A model generated the notes under the pieces. It searched no databases. It was not told the origin of the DNA and was given only the letters and a program-made list of their open reading frames with translations. From positions 4,068,633-4,132,632 of the forward strand of contig NZ_KI911784.1 of the NCBI RefSeq assembly GCF_000516515.1: a stretch of DNA of 64,000 nucleotides, given 5' to 3'. The position numbers were made by a program, and so were the translations under genes. Shown piece by piece: positions 53,018-64,000 of this stretch; positions within the stretch are counted from its first letter, which is position 1; every line of letters starts with the position of its first letter. This DNA comes from Chloroflexus sp. Y-396-1. GTDB taxonomy: Bacteria; Chloroflexota; Chloroflexia; Chloroflexales; Chloroflexaceae.

Positions 53018-54067
53018 TTATCCCATCACCAGCTTGCCACGCCATTTGGCGTAGATAGCGTAATCAATCATCACTGCCCGCTTCAGATATGTAGCTGTAA
53101 GTGGTGCTCGTTCGCGGCGTTCCAGAACTGCCTCGGTAACGGTTAGGGCATAGGCATCGGAACCGGCGCCACTGCCATAAGTGGTCATAAAGATCGTATC
53201 ACCTGGTTGGGCGATATCGAGGATTGCACAGAGACCTATGAGAGCTGCCCCCGAATAGGTATTGCCGATCTGTGGACTGAGCAACCCGGGCGCTATTTGC
53301 CGATCGGTAAAACCGAGTCGTTTAGCAACTGCTTGAGGAAACTTGGCGTTGGGCTGGTGAAAAACAGCATAGGTGAAATCGGCAGCCGTGCGACCCAACT
53401 GCCGCAGTAATTCACCGGCTGCTGATTGAATCTGGTGGAAGTAGGCCGGTTCACCGGTGAAGCGATTGCCGTGCACTGGGTACGGACGATCAGCGCGTCG
53501 GTAGAAGTCGGGAGTATCGGTGACATACGAGATCGTGGCATCGACGGTTGCCAATGCCTCTTCCGCCGGGCCAACGATCAGGGCAGCGGCGCCAGCAGAA
53601 GCAGTATACTCCAGGGCATCACCGGGACGACCCTGCGCGGTATCGGCGCCGATTGCCAGTGCGTAACGTTGCATTCCACTGCCTACCAATGCCATTGCGG
53701 CAGTTAATGCCTCGGAACCGGCCTTACAGGCAAATTCCCAGTCGGCAGCGCTTACCCACGGACCTACCCCCAGTGCATCTGCAACAACTGTTCCTGATGG
53801 TTTTACACTGTACGGATGGCTTTCGCTCCCAATCCACACTGCTCCCAGCGCTGAAGCTGGGATGGCGGCGCGGGCAAGTGCGTTACGCGCTGCTTCGATA
53901 GACATCGTAATTGTATCTTCATCAGGGCCGGGCACACTCTTAGCTTCAACTGGCGTACCGCTTTGTCCGTCCGTCCAGATTCGGGCTATTTCACGAGCCG
54001 CAATCCGGTAGCGTGGGATGTATGTCCCGTACCCAATAATGCCAACCGGCTGTTGTGGTTTCATCAT
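53018..54067 (-). CDS. Hydroxymethylglutaryl-CoA synthase (archaeal type)
   Basis: 349 residues. Condenses acetyl-CoA with acetoacetyl-CoA to HMG-CoA. Catalytic set looks complete: Cys114 in DWEFACKAGSEAL, His237 in YAVFHQPNAKFP, the Glu in WIGSESHPYSVKP, plus GNTYSGAALIGL. The N-terminus VGIIGYGTYIPRYRI is the usual archaeal/bacterial form. In methanogenic archaea this enzyme is complexed with a thiolase and a DUF35 protein, and homologues of both follow here. GGAG eight bases upstream of the ATG. Confidence 0.93.
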   Translation of the reverse strand: MMKPQQPVGIIGYGTYIPRYRIAAREIARIWTDGQSGTPVEAKSVPGPDEDTITMSIEAARNALARAAIPASALGAVWIGSESHPYSVKPSGTVVADALGVGPWVSAADWEFACKAGSEALTAAMALVGSGMQRYALAIGADTAQGRPGDALEYTASAGAAALIVGPAEEALATVDATISYVTDTPDFYRRADRPYPVHGNRFTGEPAYFHQIQSAAGELLRQLGRTAADFTYAVFHQPNAKFPQAVAKRLGFTDRQIAPGLLSPQIGNTYSGAALIGLCAILDIAQPGDTIFMTTYGSGAGSDAYALTVTEAVLERRERAPLTATYLKRAVMIDYAIYAKWRGKLVMG

Positions 54068-54209
54068 GAGAGATGCTCCGTGCTGATATTCAAGGCATAT
54101 TATGACATTGCTCGCCGCTCAGCGACGAACATGCATCGCAACCGGCTCACAATATCTGATTGCTGACAATTCAGGGTGAACAGCGCGGCATTGCGCTCTT
54201 CAGATGAAT

Positions 54210-54241
54210 GGCGGCCTGCTGAAATTCATATACAGGCCGCC
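54210..54241 (-). terminator. Hairpin between HMG-CoA reductase and synthase genes
   Basis: GGCGGCCTG (54210-54218) and CAGGCCGCC (54233-54241), 9-bp perfect stem with a 14-nt loop, 13 nt after the reductase stop. Followed on the minus strand by ATTCATCT. May be a partial terminator separating the two genes (186-nt gap). Confidence 0.5.
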
Positions 54242-54253
54242 AGAGTCATCGGA

Positions 54254-55573
54254 TTAGTTACGGGTGGGATCGCCGACGCGCCGTCCTTCAAGCTCGGCGA
54301 TAATCTCTTCGGCGCGAGTCAGCTTGATATTGCGTTCGGCAACCATTCGCCGGGCAACTTCATCGACCAGCGTGCCACTAGCGCCAGCGGCCATCGCAAT
54401 CTGACGGGCATGTAAGCTCATATGACCCTGCTGAATACCTTCGCAGGCCAGTGCTCGCATCGCAGCCAGATTATTGGCCAACCCCGCCGCTACACAGACT
54501 TCTGCCAGCTCGCCGGCACTGCGTACACCAAGGAGTTTCAATGCAGCCTGTGCCGTAGGATGAACCTTTGTCGCACCACCGACAATACCGACTGCCAGCG
54601 GCATTTCCAGGGTACCGACCAGGTTCCCCTGTTCATCGCGCTCCCAGTGTGAGAGGGAGGTATAGCGACCGTTGCGACTAGCGTAAGCATGGGCGCCAGC
54701 CTCAACCGCTCGCCAGTCGTTACCGGTAGCGACCAGCACCGGATCGATCCCGTTCATAATGCCCTTGTTGTGCGTCGCTGCCCGATAGGGATCAACGACT
54801 GCAAAGGCGTAAGCCCAGAGAATACCTTCAACGACTTCCTCACCGCTGAGACCGTCACGGGCCAGTGAGGCTGCCGGTACCACACAACGAGCACGAGCCA
54901 ACCGGCGGTCGGTCAAGTTCGAGAGGATGCGCAGGTATACGCGCCCTCCGGTCATCTCAGCCAGCAGCGGTGCGACCGCCTCGGCCATGGTATTCACGGC
55001 ATTCGCCCCCATTGCATCGCGGCAATCGACAATCAAGTGAACGACCAGCATTGGCCCCATGGGGCTAGTTGGGAAGAAGCGTACCTCAACATCGCGAGCG
55101 CCACCACCGAGACTGACCAGTGATCGGCTTTGAGCATTCGCTAGCGCGAGAATCTCTTCTTTACGCGACAGGATGGTCTGGCGGGCCTGATCGGGATCGC
55201 TAATATTAACCAATTGAACCTGGCCAATCATCAACGGCTCGGTGCTACTCGTCTCAAACCCACCACCATCGCGTACCATACGTGCAGCGTAACTGGCCCC
55301 GGCCACGATTGATGGCTCTTCAACCACCATTGGTATCAGATAGTCGCGGCCATTAATACGGAAGTTGGTCGCAATTCCGAGTGGTAGGTTGTATGTACCA
55401 ACGACATTCTCAATCATCTTGTCGGCGCGTTCGATAGTGAGTGCACCACCCTGACCGCCGTGCAAAGCGCGTAAATCTTCATCTAACAATCCATCAAAGG
55501 ACTTAACCATCTGTAGTCGCTCAAATGGATTAAGTTGATAAAACCCTTGTAAGCGAGAATTCTTGGTCCCCAT
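54254..55573 (-). CDS. mvaA: Hydroxymethylglutaryl-CoA reductase, class II
   Basis: Reduces HMG-CoA to mevalonate. 439 residues, the class II size without membrane anchor. Catalytic residues as in Pseudomonas mevalonii: Glu in [14 protein letters not shown], Lys in [13 protein letters not shown], Asp in [16 protein letters not shown], His in [13 protein letters not shown]; nucleotide motif [25 protein letters not shown]. Class II enzymes are often NADH-dependent and degradative, but here the neighbour is HMG-CoA synthase, so a biosynthetic role is more likely. First gene of the operon; AAAGGAGG upstream of the ATG. Confidence 0.95.
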   Translation of the reverse strand: MGTKNSRLQGFYQLNPFERLQMVKSFDGLLDEDLRALHGGQGGALTIERADKMIENVVGTYNLPLGIATNFRINGRDYLIPMVVEEPSIVAGASYAARMVRDGGGFETSSTEPLMIGQVQLVNISDPDQARQTILSRKEEILALANAQSRSLVSLGGGARDVEVRFFPTSPMGPMLVVHLIVDCRDAMGANAVNTMAEAVAPLLAEMTGGRVYLRILSNLTDRRLARARCVVPAASLARDGLSGEEVVEGILWAYAFAVVDPYRAATHNKGIMNGIDPVLVATGNDWRAVEAGAHAYASRNGRYTSLSHWERDEQGNLVGTLEMPLAVGIVGGATKVHPTAQAALKLLGVRSAGELAEVCVAAGLANNLAAMRALACEGIQQGHMSLHARQIAMAAGASGTLVDEVARRMVAERNIKLTRAEEIIAELEGRRVGDPTRN

Positions 55574-55749
55574 AAGAGGACTCCTCCTTTATTCATAGAC
55601 CAGATATTTTCGTATCCGCAATATACGATACCACGACAATAGCTAGAAGGTGGTTAACAACAACTGTCAAAACCTATCATGCACCTGTCGGGGGGCTGTC
55701 ATGCAAGCTTTTGAATGCTGAGTAGCCGAATTATGGTACAATGCACGAT

Positions 55750-56448
55750 ATGATACAAAAACACTTGTTCGTTCTTTTCGTCAGTCTGCTCTGGGTGAGT
55801 TCCTGTTCATCGACACCATCTCTGCCATTGCTGGCCGAGCTTCTTCAAAATCCGCCGGCTTATTCCCAACCGATGGTTGCCTTCTTCTACCGCGATGAAC
55901 AGGGAGCACGGCTCGTCAGTCATATCAGTGTTAGTTCAGAGCGACCGGTGCCACTCGATCTGCCAACGCAGCAGGTATGGCTTGGTGGTCTCGATCCTCC
56001 GCCTGAACTGGTTATCCGCGAGGTGGACGGTGTGCAATATGGGCTGGTTATTGCACAGGGTGTCTGGCGATCTGCCGGTAACTATGGGCCGGGCGGGGCG
56101 TGGCTTTATACCATTGAAACGCCATCGTTACGGCCGTTCAATCTGGTTGAGGTTGAGCTGAAACAATTGTTGGCCGACAACCGCTACGATGGTCAGGTTG
56201 TCAAAACGAAGGCTGCTCTCCTTATTTCCAGCAGTACCAGTTTGCTGGTCGATCTGATCGGACCCGGTGGTGTACCGGCTGCTAATGCGTACCAGATCAA
56301 ACTACGGAATGGTGATCGGGATCAGGCTGCGCTTGCCCGGTTGCAAGTGAGTGGTGCGGTGCGCTACGGCTACGTTGAAGTGATTGGTCTCTGGAAACGT
56401 GGGCAGCTTGAGCCGTTGTTGATCTCACCGTTGCCGCAAGCACCTTGA
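55750..56448 (+). CDS. Hypothetical lipoprotein
   Basis: 232 residues from ATG 55750 (55741 also possible). Lipoprotein signal HLFVLFVSLLWVSSCSS with Cys in VSSC. The mature part is beta-rich with GPGGAWLYTIETPSLRPF and YDGQVVKTKAALLISSSTSL; no recognised domain. TACAAT at 55737-55742 may be a -10 just upstream, giving a very short or absent leader. Diverges from mvaA. Function unknown. Confidence 0.65.
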   Translation: MIQKHLFVLFVSLLWVSSCSSTPSLPLLAELLQNPPAYSQPMVAFFYRDEQGARLVSHISVSSERPVPLDLPTQQVWLGGLDPPPELVIREVDGVQYGLVIAQGVWRSAGNYGPGGAWLYTIETPSLRPFNLVEVELKQLLADNRYDGQVVKTKAALLISSSTSLLVDLIGPGGVPAANAYQIKLRNGDRDQAALARLQVSGAVRYGYVEVIGLWKRGQLEPLLISPLPQAP

Positions 56449-57093
56449 TAATCCATAGAGATGGTTTCGTCTATGCAACGGCTCGCCCACCAAATGAGCT
56501 AAGCGAACGTTCTGTCTGCGCTCTGCGTTCCCTCGGGTGATGTGAGTCGTTCGGGTGTGGATTGCACTCGTATTCCGTATAATCGGCTCACGGTTCGACA
56601 GATGAAACCTGTCGATGGATGGAACACGATGGACTCCTTGTCCTCACGAGCGCATCCTGATAGACGGGCACAGCAGTGCTGCGCCCCGATCCATCTTTTT
56701 CCGCGCCAGGATATGTCAGATAGGCGCTTCATCCCGCTCTAATCGGTAAGAACGACGAAAAAAGATGATTCCAGGCGCGGTACGCGCCATCTATGCGGGC
56801 CGGAGGCCCGCGTACCCAGGTGCAGGCTTGACGAAGGTTCTCTACCTTGTCTTGTCGTCTGTTCATGATACGGCGACGACACTGGAAGCGCCACTGCAAC
56901 TGCATGCCTATCCGAAGAATCGTCTCACGGTGTAGAAGCAGCGGTGCGCCCCGGCCCATCTTTTTCTGCAACAGGATAGGTCGGATCGGCTCTAAAACAT
57001 ACGCCTGTTGTTTTTGTAGTATCCTGGCACCGACATCTGGGTTCGGTACGCTACTACTGCTTAAGATTGCGAGTCAAAACGAAAGGAATGCTC
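56449..57093. repeat. Gene-free spacer with degenerate mobile-element remnants
   Basis: About 645 bp without a gene. An 89-bp element (56905-56993) has ends TGCCTATCCGAA and TCGGATCGGCTCT, close to the IS5-type terminal repeats, with no coding part. Two related blocks (56673-56730 and 56938-56993) share TGCGCCCCG..CCATCTTTTT and CAGGATA. Block 56596-56633 matches 50538-50576. A GC palindrome GCGGGCC-GGA-GGCCCGC is at 56794-56811 and GGCGCG-GTA-CGCGCC at 56774-56788. Confidence 0.65.
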
Positions 57094-58173
57094 ATGACAG
57101 AACGACTACAGCGGCTCCGTACAGCATTAGCGGAACGTGACTTGCCGGCAATCTTACTCACAGCCCCGGCTAGTCGTCGCTACATTAGTGGTTTCACCGG
57201 TAGTGCTGGTGCATTGTTGATCAGTGCCGAAGCAGCATTGTTGCTCACCGATGGTCGCTATGTGGTACAGGCTGCGGCTGAGGCACCGGCATTCAGTCTG
57301 TGTGAGATACGCCCACCTGCCAGACCGTTACCCAAACTCCTTGCCGAATTGACTACTGAACTGGGAATCGGAAGGTTAGGTTTTGAGGCTGCCGCGATGA
57401 CAGTAGCCGAATATCGGCAATTAACTGCTGCCCTGGGTAATGCGGTTGAGCTGGTTGCCACCGAGAACATCGTTGAAGAGCTACGAATGGTTAAGGACAG
57501 TAGTGAGATTGCTCTTTTGCGAAAGGCGGTGGCGATTACCGATGCTGCGCTGGCGGCTGTGTTGCCCACTCTTTCGCCTGCCATGACCGAGCGTGAAGCG
57601 GCATGGAAGATTGAAGTCGCTCTGCACGAGCTAGGGGCTGAGGGACCATCATTTCCGATAATTGTCGCTGCTGGTCGTAACAGTGCTCGTCCGCATCATA
57701 CACCGGGTGAGGATCAATTGGGTGAAGGACAGCCGATCATCATTGATATGGGTGCTCGCTACTCAGGCTATCACGCCGATCTGACGCGCACAATTGTATT
57801 AGGGCAAGCCGATGATATGTTCCGTGCCGTTTATGCTGCTACCCTCGCTGCTCAGCAGGCAGCAATACAGGCGTTGCGTCCTGGATTGCCGTGGTCTGAA
57901 GCCGATGTAGTCGCCAGGCGGGTTATCGGTGAGGCTGGGTATGCTGATGGTATTGCGCATAGCCTTGGTCACGGGGTCGGTCTTGTGATCCACGAAGCGC
58001 CATGGCTGCGGATGACAGCGCCTGATGCACCGCCGAGTCCACCTCTGCAAGCTGGTATGGTCACGTCGGTTGAACCAGGAATTTACCTTCCTGCCTGGGG
58101 TGGTGTGCGAATTGAGGATTTGGTACTGATCACTGCTGATGGGTGTGAGGTGTTGTCGCAGTCGCCACGGTGA
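57094..58173 (+). CDS. Xaa-Pro aminopeptidase (M24B)
   Basis: Removes N-terminal residues preceding proline. 359 residues from ATG 57094 (AAAGGA six bases upstream; 57088 also possible). N-terminal creatinase-like domain (RYISGFTGSAGALLIS, LLLTDGRYVVQA) and pita-bread catalytic domain with metal ligands in DMGARYSGYHADLTRTI (two Asp), HSLGHGVGLVIHE (His), SVEPGIYLP (Glu) and GVRIEDLV (Glu). Cytoplasmic. Confidence 0.94.
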   Translation: MTERLQRLRTALAERDLPAILLTAPASRRYISGFTGSAGALLISAEAALLLTDGRYVVQAAAEAPAFSLCEIRPPARPLPKLLAELTTELGIGRLGFEAAAMTVAEYRQLTAALGNAVELVATENIVEELRMVKDSSEIALLRKAVAITDAALAAVLPTLSPAMTEREAAWKIEVALHELGAEGPSFPIIVAAGRNSARPHHTPGEDQLGEGQPIIIDMGARYSGYHADLTRTIVLGQADDMFRAVYAATLAAQQAAIQALRPGLPWSEADVVARRVIGEAGYADGIAHSLGHGVGLVIHEAPWLRMTAPDAPPSPPLQAGMVTSVEPGIYLPAWGGVRIEDLVLITADGCEVLSQSPR

Positions 58174-58268
58174 ACGATGGTGATGGTTCTGGCAATTGAC
58201 AATCGTTCGGCAGCGCAGGAGTCGTGCTACAATAATGCACAAATGTTCGCATCCTCCGAGTGCGAGAA

Positions 58269-58306
58269 ACACGAGACCCACTGGCGGCTGCCAGCGGGTC
58301 TCGTGT
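58269..58306 (+). terminator. Long hairpin after the Xaa-Pro peptidase gene
   Basis: ACACGAGACCC...GGGTCTCGTGT flank an inner CTGGC/GCCAG stem, about 16 bp in total with one bulge. No T-run directly after (GGGGGGG follows). Probably a terminator-like or mRNA-end-protecting structure, 96 nt after the stop. Confidence 0.55.
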
Positions 58307-58387
58307 GGGGGGGGTAATAGTATAGTAACGATTTTTTTACGTTTTCGCAACCCCCCAAAGGTACTACTTCATGCCAAGAATAAATAG

Positions 58388-60556
<2,169 letters not shown>

Positions 60557-60615
60557 TCATTCCAGCTTTCCCGACCTTGGGGAAGAATGGGGAGCAACGG
60601 GGGTACCGTCTAAAG

Positions 60616-60646
60616 AAGGGGCGGACATAGAACCCGCCCCTTTCTC
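60616..60646 (+). terminator. Terminator after ligA
   Basis: AAGGGGCGG (60616-60624) and CCGCCCCTT (60634-60642), 9-bp perfect stem, then TCTCTC. It lies between convergent ligA and the zincin gene and could serve both. Confidence 0.75.
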
Positions 60647-60649
60647 TCA

Positions 60650-61825
60650 CTACTGTCGATCCATTCGCGCTATCCACTGGGTCGGAGCGCGAATCTCATC
60701 CATGGTCGGTAGGTTTTCCGGTCGTTCCCACACCCGACTAGCAAATTGAATCCCGCGCGCTGCAACGACAGCGTTGACAAACGCCTCGCCCTGCTGATAT
60801 TGGGCCAGCTTCAGGTCGAGACCGGTCAGACGGAAGATCATCAGATCGAGCATCGTGCGCTGCTTCTGCCGCTGAGCGACACGCTGCTCGATCTGGCTAA
60901 AGCTGGGCAGCAAGCGACGACCAACGGCGTTCATGACGTGGTTTCCATACCCTTCGATCAGTGACATTAGCGCCTGAATGCGATCAAAGACGGCGCGCTG
61001 TTCAGGTGTCAGCACCATCTCGATCCAGTGTTGGCCGCTACCAATGCCTTGTAAGAGACGCATCAGCATATCAACCAGGTTATTACCACTGCTTAGCATT
61101 TGACTGCTGATAAGCGCGAAGTTTTGATCGATCAGCTCGCGGAAATAGCGGCGCACCCACGGATAAGCCTCAAATTCAAACGCATGGGTCATCTCGTGCA
61201 GCGTAATCCAAAGACGGAAGTCCATATCGCTTAGCCCCAACTGCTGTTGTACGCGCGCAATGTTGGGTTCGACGAAATAGAGGGAACCACCGGTGGTCTC
61301 TGCCGAAAGCAGGCTTAGATCGTACTGCCCTAGAACACGCTGAGCGAGATAGCCTAATAGCCCACCGATCTGCATGCCTAGTAGTTTACTACTCACGTCA
61401 TTCATCAGCAGACCTAATGCCCCGCGACTGCCGCCGTTCTTCTCGTACATCTCTTCAATCGGGCGGAAGAGCTGGCTGAACGAAACGATGTTGGCTTCCA
61501 GCCATTCTCGCCGGTCAAAGACAAAAATGCGGCTGACCGGTTCGGGTAATTGTACACCGAGATACTCGGCGATCAATGGCTCGCTCAGCGTGACCATGCG
61601 TGCATACTGTTCACGACGAAAGTCACGATTATCTATCGGCGCCTGCTCCCATTGTGACAGGCGCAGAGCAGCCTGGCGGGCCTGTTCCCAATCGATGAGA
61701 CCGGTTGCGGGCCGACCTCCGCTTCGTGTGCGTGCCTCAAAGTAATAACGTGCCGCCAAACCGGCTGCCACACCTAACAACAGAGCAGCCCCAAAGCGGC
61801 GTAGATCATTTTGATTACCGGTCAA
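60650..61825 (-). CDS. Zincin-like metallopeptidase (DUF2342 type)
   Basis: 391 residues from TTG 61825 (AAGGAG six bases upstream); ATG 61876 has no site. N-terminal hydrophobic FGAALLLGVAAGLAARYYF suggests a membrane anchor or signal. Zinc motif LHEMTHAFEFEAYPWVRRYF (HEMTH) places it in the DUF2342/'zincin type 2' family found in Actinobacteria and Chloroflexi, sometimes near F420 genes. Also VISSQMLSSGNNL-like and LIEGYGNHVMNAVG, a family motif with the third ligand region. Peptidase activity is inferred. Confidence 0.83.
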   Translation of the reverse strand: MTGNQNDLRRFGAALLLGVAAGLAARYYFEARTRSGGRPATGLIDWEQARQAALRLSQWEQAPIDNRDFRREQYARMVTLSEPLIAEYLGVQLPEPVSRIFVFDRREWLEANIVSFSQLFRPIEEMYEKNGGSRGALGLLMNDVSSKLLGMQIGGLLGYLAQRVLGQYDLSLLSAETTGGSLYFVEPNIARVQQQLGLSDMDFRLWITLHEMTHAFEFEAYPWVRRYFRELIDQNFALISSQMLSSGNNLVDMLMRLLQGIGSGQHWIEMVLTPEQRAVFDRIQALMSLIEGYGNHVMNAVGRRLLPSFSQIEQRVAQRQKQRTMLDLMIFRLTGLDLKLAQYQQGEAFVNAVVAARGIQFASRVWERPENLPTMDEIRAPTQWIARMDRQ

Positions 61826-61906
61826 GGTTGTCTCCTTTCCAGCGGGGATATATGTTAAGAGTCTATCATGCTTCATCGGCTTGTGTCCAATGTAACGATG
61901 AGAATT

Positions 61907-63757
61907 TCAACGGGCTAGGACCCGCACATCGCCAACCCGACGGGTTATCCGTTGTTCATCGAGATGTTCAAGAAATGCTACCGCATAACGACGCGAGCAG
62001 CCAAAGTAATCGCGTAGCTGAGCAACTGTCACACTACCCTGGGTTTCAATGGCGGTGCGAACCCACGCTTCCATCGCGGAATACGTCGCCGGAAGTAGAT
62101 ACAGGTCTGGGGCAATCTTTACCAGTAATCCCTGAGCACAAGCCCAAGCCAATAGTTCATCGCCGGGTTCAACCGCTGGTATTGTATACGGCAGGCGCTT
62201 CAGCGCAGTCAGATATTGATCGAGCAGCCGTTGTTGCTCGGCGGTTGGCCGAGGTGTAAAATCGGCCAGACGTACTGTTGTTTCATCGGCGCTAATGAGT
62301 CCTTCGGTGAGCGCCGCCTGTAACACTCCCGGCCAGAGGCGGTTTGATACCTGTAAGCGCTGACGCACCTCTTCCTTCGACATGCCACGACGGAGCGGAA
62401 AGCGCTGATGGTATGACGTTAACAGATCACGCAATGTTGCGCGCAAGCGATCCCAGCCTACGCTGGTGATCAACCCATCTTTACCTAAAGCTACCAGATG
62501 TCCGCTGGCGAGTAATGGCGTTAAGGTGGCTTCTACTTCTGAGTCCGTAATCCCGGTCGTGGCTACCACATCGGCCCGCAGCCGTGGCTGACCATCGGCC
62601 AGGGTTTGAAGGATGCGTTCGGATAGACTGCCCTGAGCGCGGAGATTGAGCGCAGTAATGACTTCGGCGCGAAAACGGCGATGGCGTACTGGATGAGGAT
62701 CAACCACAATACCACCGGCAACCGTCCGACTGGGTGAAGGCAGGCGTAAAATGAAGCGATCGCCGACTGTGGCAACTACCGGCGTTGCCAGGCGAATCTG
62801 TGCCCATCCTTCAGCGCCACCCGGTAACTCATCGGCATCAAGTAACGTGACCCGTGCGGCGGCTTCACTACTCCCGATAAACATATCTAGAGCAGCGTTA
62901 TGACAGACTGGTGCGGCCTCACGAACGATCTGGACCCTAGCATCGAGCAACGTTGTTGGTCGTAATACGCCTGGAAGTGTCAGCACATTTCCGCGCTTGA
63001 GATCACGATGATGGACACCGGCCAGATTTACAGCAATGCGTGTTCCGGGTTGTCCCTGTTCGATAGGACGTTGATGACTCTGCAAGCCGCGAATTCGTGC
63101 CCGTATTCCTTGCGGTAATATCTCAACCTCCTGGCCGATAAACAATGGGCCATCGCGAAGGGTACCGGTGATGACTGTACCAAAACCGGCGATTGCAAAA
63201 CTGCGGTCAATTGCCAGTCGCGGCACACCGGTTGTCTGATGACGAATTGGCAACGTATCAAGAAGTTGGTCGAGCGTTTGGATCAGTTCAGACAGACCAA
63301 CCCCGGTGCGAACCGAGACCGGTATGATCGGTGCTGCGGCCAGGCCTGTCCCGGCCAGGACCTCGCGTACCTCATCACGGACCAGCGCCAGCCAATCGGC
63401 ATCAACCAGGTCAACTTTACTCAAAACCACAATCCCGTGGTGTATCGCCAGCAGATCGATGATCGCCAGATGTTCTCGAGTCTGAGGCATCACCGATTCG
63501 TCGGCGGCAATGACGAGTAGTACGGCGTCGATACCACCAACGCCGGCGAGCATATTCTTAATAAAGCGCTCGTGCCCCGGTACGTCTATCAAACTTACCT
63601 CACGCCCGCTCGGCAAGGTAAGCCAGGCGAAACCCAGATCAATCGTCATTTCGCGTTGCTGTTCTTCGCGCAACCGATCGGGATCAATACCGGTGAGCGT
63701 CTTAACTAGCGTTGACTTCCCATGATCGACATGACCAGCGGTACCGATGGTAAACAT
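61907..63757 (-). CDS. selB: Selenocysteine-specific elongation factor
   Basis: Delivers Sec-tRNA to UGA codons with a SECIS hairpin. 616 residues. GTPase domain: G1 GHVDHGKST (about 8-16), switch REMTIDLGFAWL, DVPGHERFIKNMLAG, SKVDL. Domains II and III follow (GFGTVITGTLRDGPL; AGVHHRDLKRGNVL). The C-terminal 250 residues are winged-helix repeats that bind SECIS RNA (GMSKEEVRQRL; SVTVAQLRDYFGCSRRYAVAFLEHLDE). Implies Sec use in this genome; selA, selC and selD are not in the window. Confidence 0.94.
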   Translation of the reverse strand: MFTIGTAGHVDHGKSTLVKTLTGIDPDRLREEQQREMTIDLGFAWLTLPSGREVSLIDVPGHERFIKNMLAGVGGIDAVLLVIAADESVMPQTREHLAIIDLLAIHHGIVVLSKVDLVDADWLALVRDEVREVLAGTGLAAAPIIPVSVRTGVGLSELIQTLDQLLDTLPIRHQTTGVPRLAIDRSFAIAGFGTVITGTLRDGPLFIGQEVEILPQGIRARIRGLQSHQRPIEQGQPGTRIAVNLAGVHHRDLKRGNVLTLPGVLRPTTLLDARVQIVREAAPVCHNAALDMFIGSSEAAARVTLLDADELPGGAEGWAQIRLATPVVATVGDRFILRLPSPSRTVAGGIVVDPHPVRHRRFRAEVITALNLRAQGSLSERILQTLADGQPRLRADVVATTGITDSEVEATLTPLLASGHLVALGKDGLITSVGWDRLRATLRDLLTSYHQRFPLRRGMSKEEVRQRLQVSNRLWPGVLQAALTEGLISADETTVRLADFTPRPTAEQQRLLDQYLTALKRLPYTIPAVEPGDELLAWACAQGLLVKIAPDLYLLPATYSAMEAWVRTAIETQGSVTVAQLRDYFGCSRRYAVAFLEHLDEQRITRRVGDVRVLAR

Positions 63758-63940
63758 TGCAGTACAAGTTTGATAGTCGAGTACAATATCTCTAAACGTG
63801 TGTCCGCGAAAAGGTACGGTTCGCGACTTTCATTTGTCCTTTGGCCCTTTTCTTTGCCCACAATAGGAAAGACAAGGAGAAGTTGTAACTGAAAACTCTC
63901 GCCAGAGGACGGTGCTCTAGTATTATAGTACGATGAAACG

Positions 63941-64000
63941 ATGGAACATGCACTTCATCATCTTTGCCGCGTTGATCCAACCTTAGCGCGATGGATCGAG
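63941..64000 (+). CDS. AlkA-like DNA-3-methyladenine glycosylase, N-terminus (cut by window edge)
   Basis: Twenty codons from ATG 63941 to the window end: MEHALHHLCRVDPTLARWIE. The pattern HL...DPTLAR.IE is typical of the start of HhH-GPD DNA glycosylases of the AlkA type, which excise alkylated bases. Divergent from selB. A TATTATAGTA stretch 20-30 nt upstream may hold the promoter. Too short for firm assignment. Confidence 0.5.
   Translation, partial: MEHALHHLCRVDPTLARWIE

Overview
The window looks like a chromosome piece from a filamentous anoxygenic phototroph of the Chloroflexus/Roseiflexus group, most likely Chloroflexus. This is inference from gene content, not a database match. The grounds are: class II HMG-CoA reductase beside an archaeal-type HMG-CoA synthase (mevalonate pathway); the core cluster rpsB-tsf-pyrH-frr-uppS-cdsA without dxr; a deoxyhypusine-synthase homologue; SelB; sulfane-sulfur handling genes; and moderate-to-high GC with many palindromic intergenic repeats.

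Layout. 0-5.6 kb (minus strand): rseP translationally coupled to two small genes, one with a Cas4-like N-terminal motif, then an 80-bp tandem repeat array and two secreted clan-A glycosidase-like paralogues. 5.6-8.4 kb: IS5-family copy 1, which has cut the 3' end of a GT-C glycosyltransferase gene, plus a decayed relative of the IS. 8.4-13.8 kb: alpha/beta hydrolase and the translation/envelope cluster cdsA-uppS-frr-pyrH-tsf-rpsB. 14-23 kb: thiol peroxidase, an AceE-like E1 enzyme, a HerA-type ATPase, a single-domain response regulator, asd with an overlapping HAD-like gene, and a winged-helix regulator. 23.19-29.17 kb: an AT-rich island of membrane sugar-transfer genes lying between two directly repeated copies of the same IS. 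29.2-45 kb: bacterial expansin, PepF, a cation/proton antiporter, a deoxyhypusine-synthase homologue, a two-subunit solute symporter broken by one frameshift, a GH99-like lipoprotein, tRNA-Arg(UCU), a YpdA-like flavoprotein and an MFS carrier. 45-50.4 kb: a co-directional sulfur cluster (rhodanese-MBL fusion, TusA, DsrE2, two more rhodaneses, a phosphatase, SulP). 50.7-55.6 kb: HMG-CoA reductase, HMG-CoA synthase, thiolase-like, Yip1-like and DUF35-like genes. 55.7-64 kb: lipoprotein, Xaa-Pro peptidase, LigA, a zincin, SelB and the start of an AlkA-like glycosylase gene.

How parts fit. The place where dxr usually sits (between cdsA and rseP) holds unrelated genes, while the mevalonate genes lie about 40 kb away; UppS would use isoprenoid precursors from that route. 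In the mevalonate cluster the HMG-CoA synthase and reductase keep their catalytic residues, but the thiolase-like partner has lost its nucleophilic Cys and both catalytic His positions, and the DUF35 partner has lost its zinc-ribbon cysteines. This suggests a structural rather than a catalytic thiolase module and is the strongest candidate for something new here. The sulfur cluster looks like a persulfide relay linked to sulfate transport.

Mobile DNA. There are three near-identical IS5-family copies (about 909 bp). Copy 1 has matching TAA target duplications. Copies 2 and 3 have crossed flanks (TAA outside, TTA inside), as expected if a circle carrying one IS copy integrated by homologous recombination into another copy.
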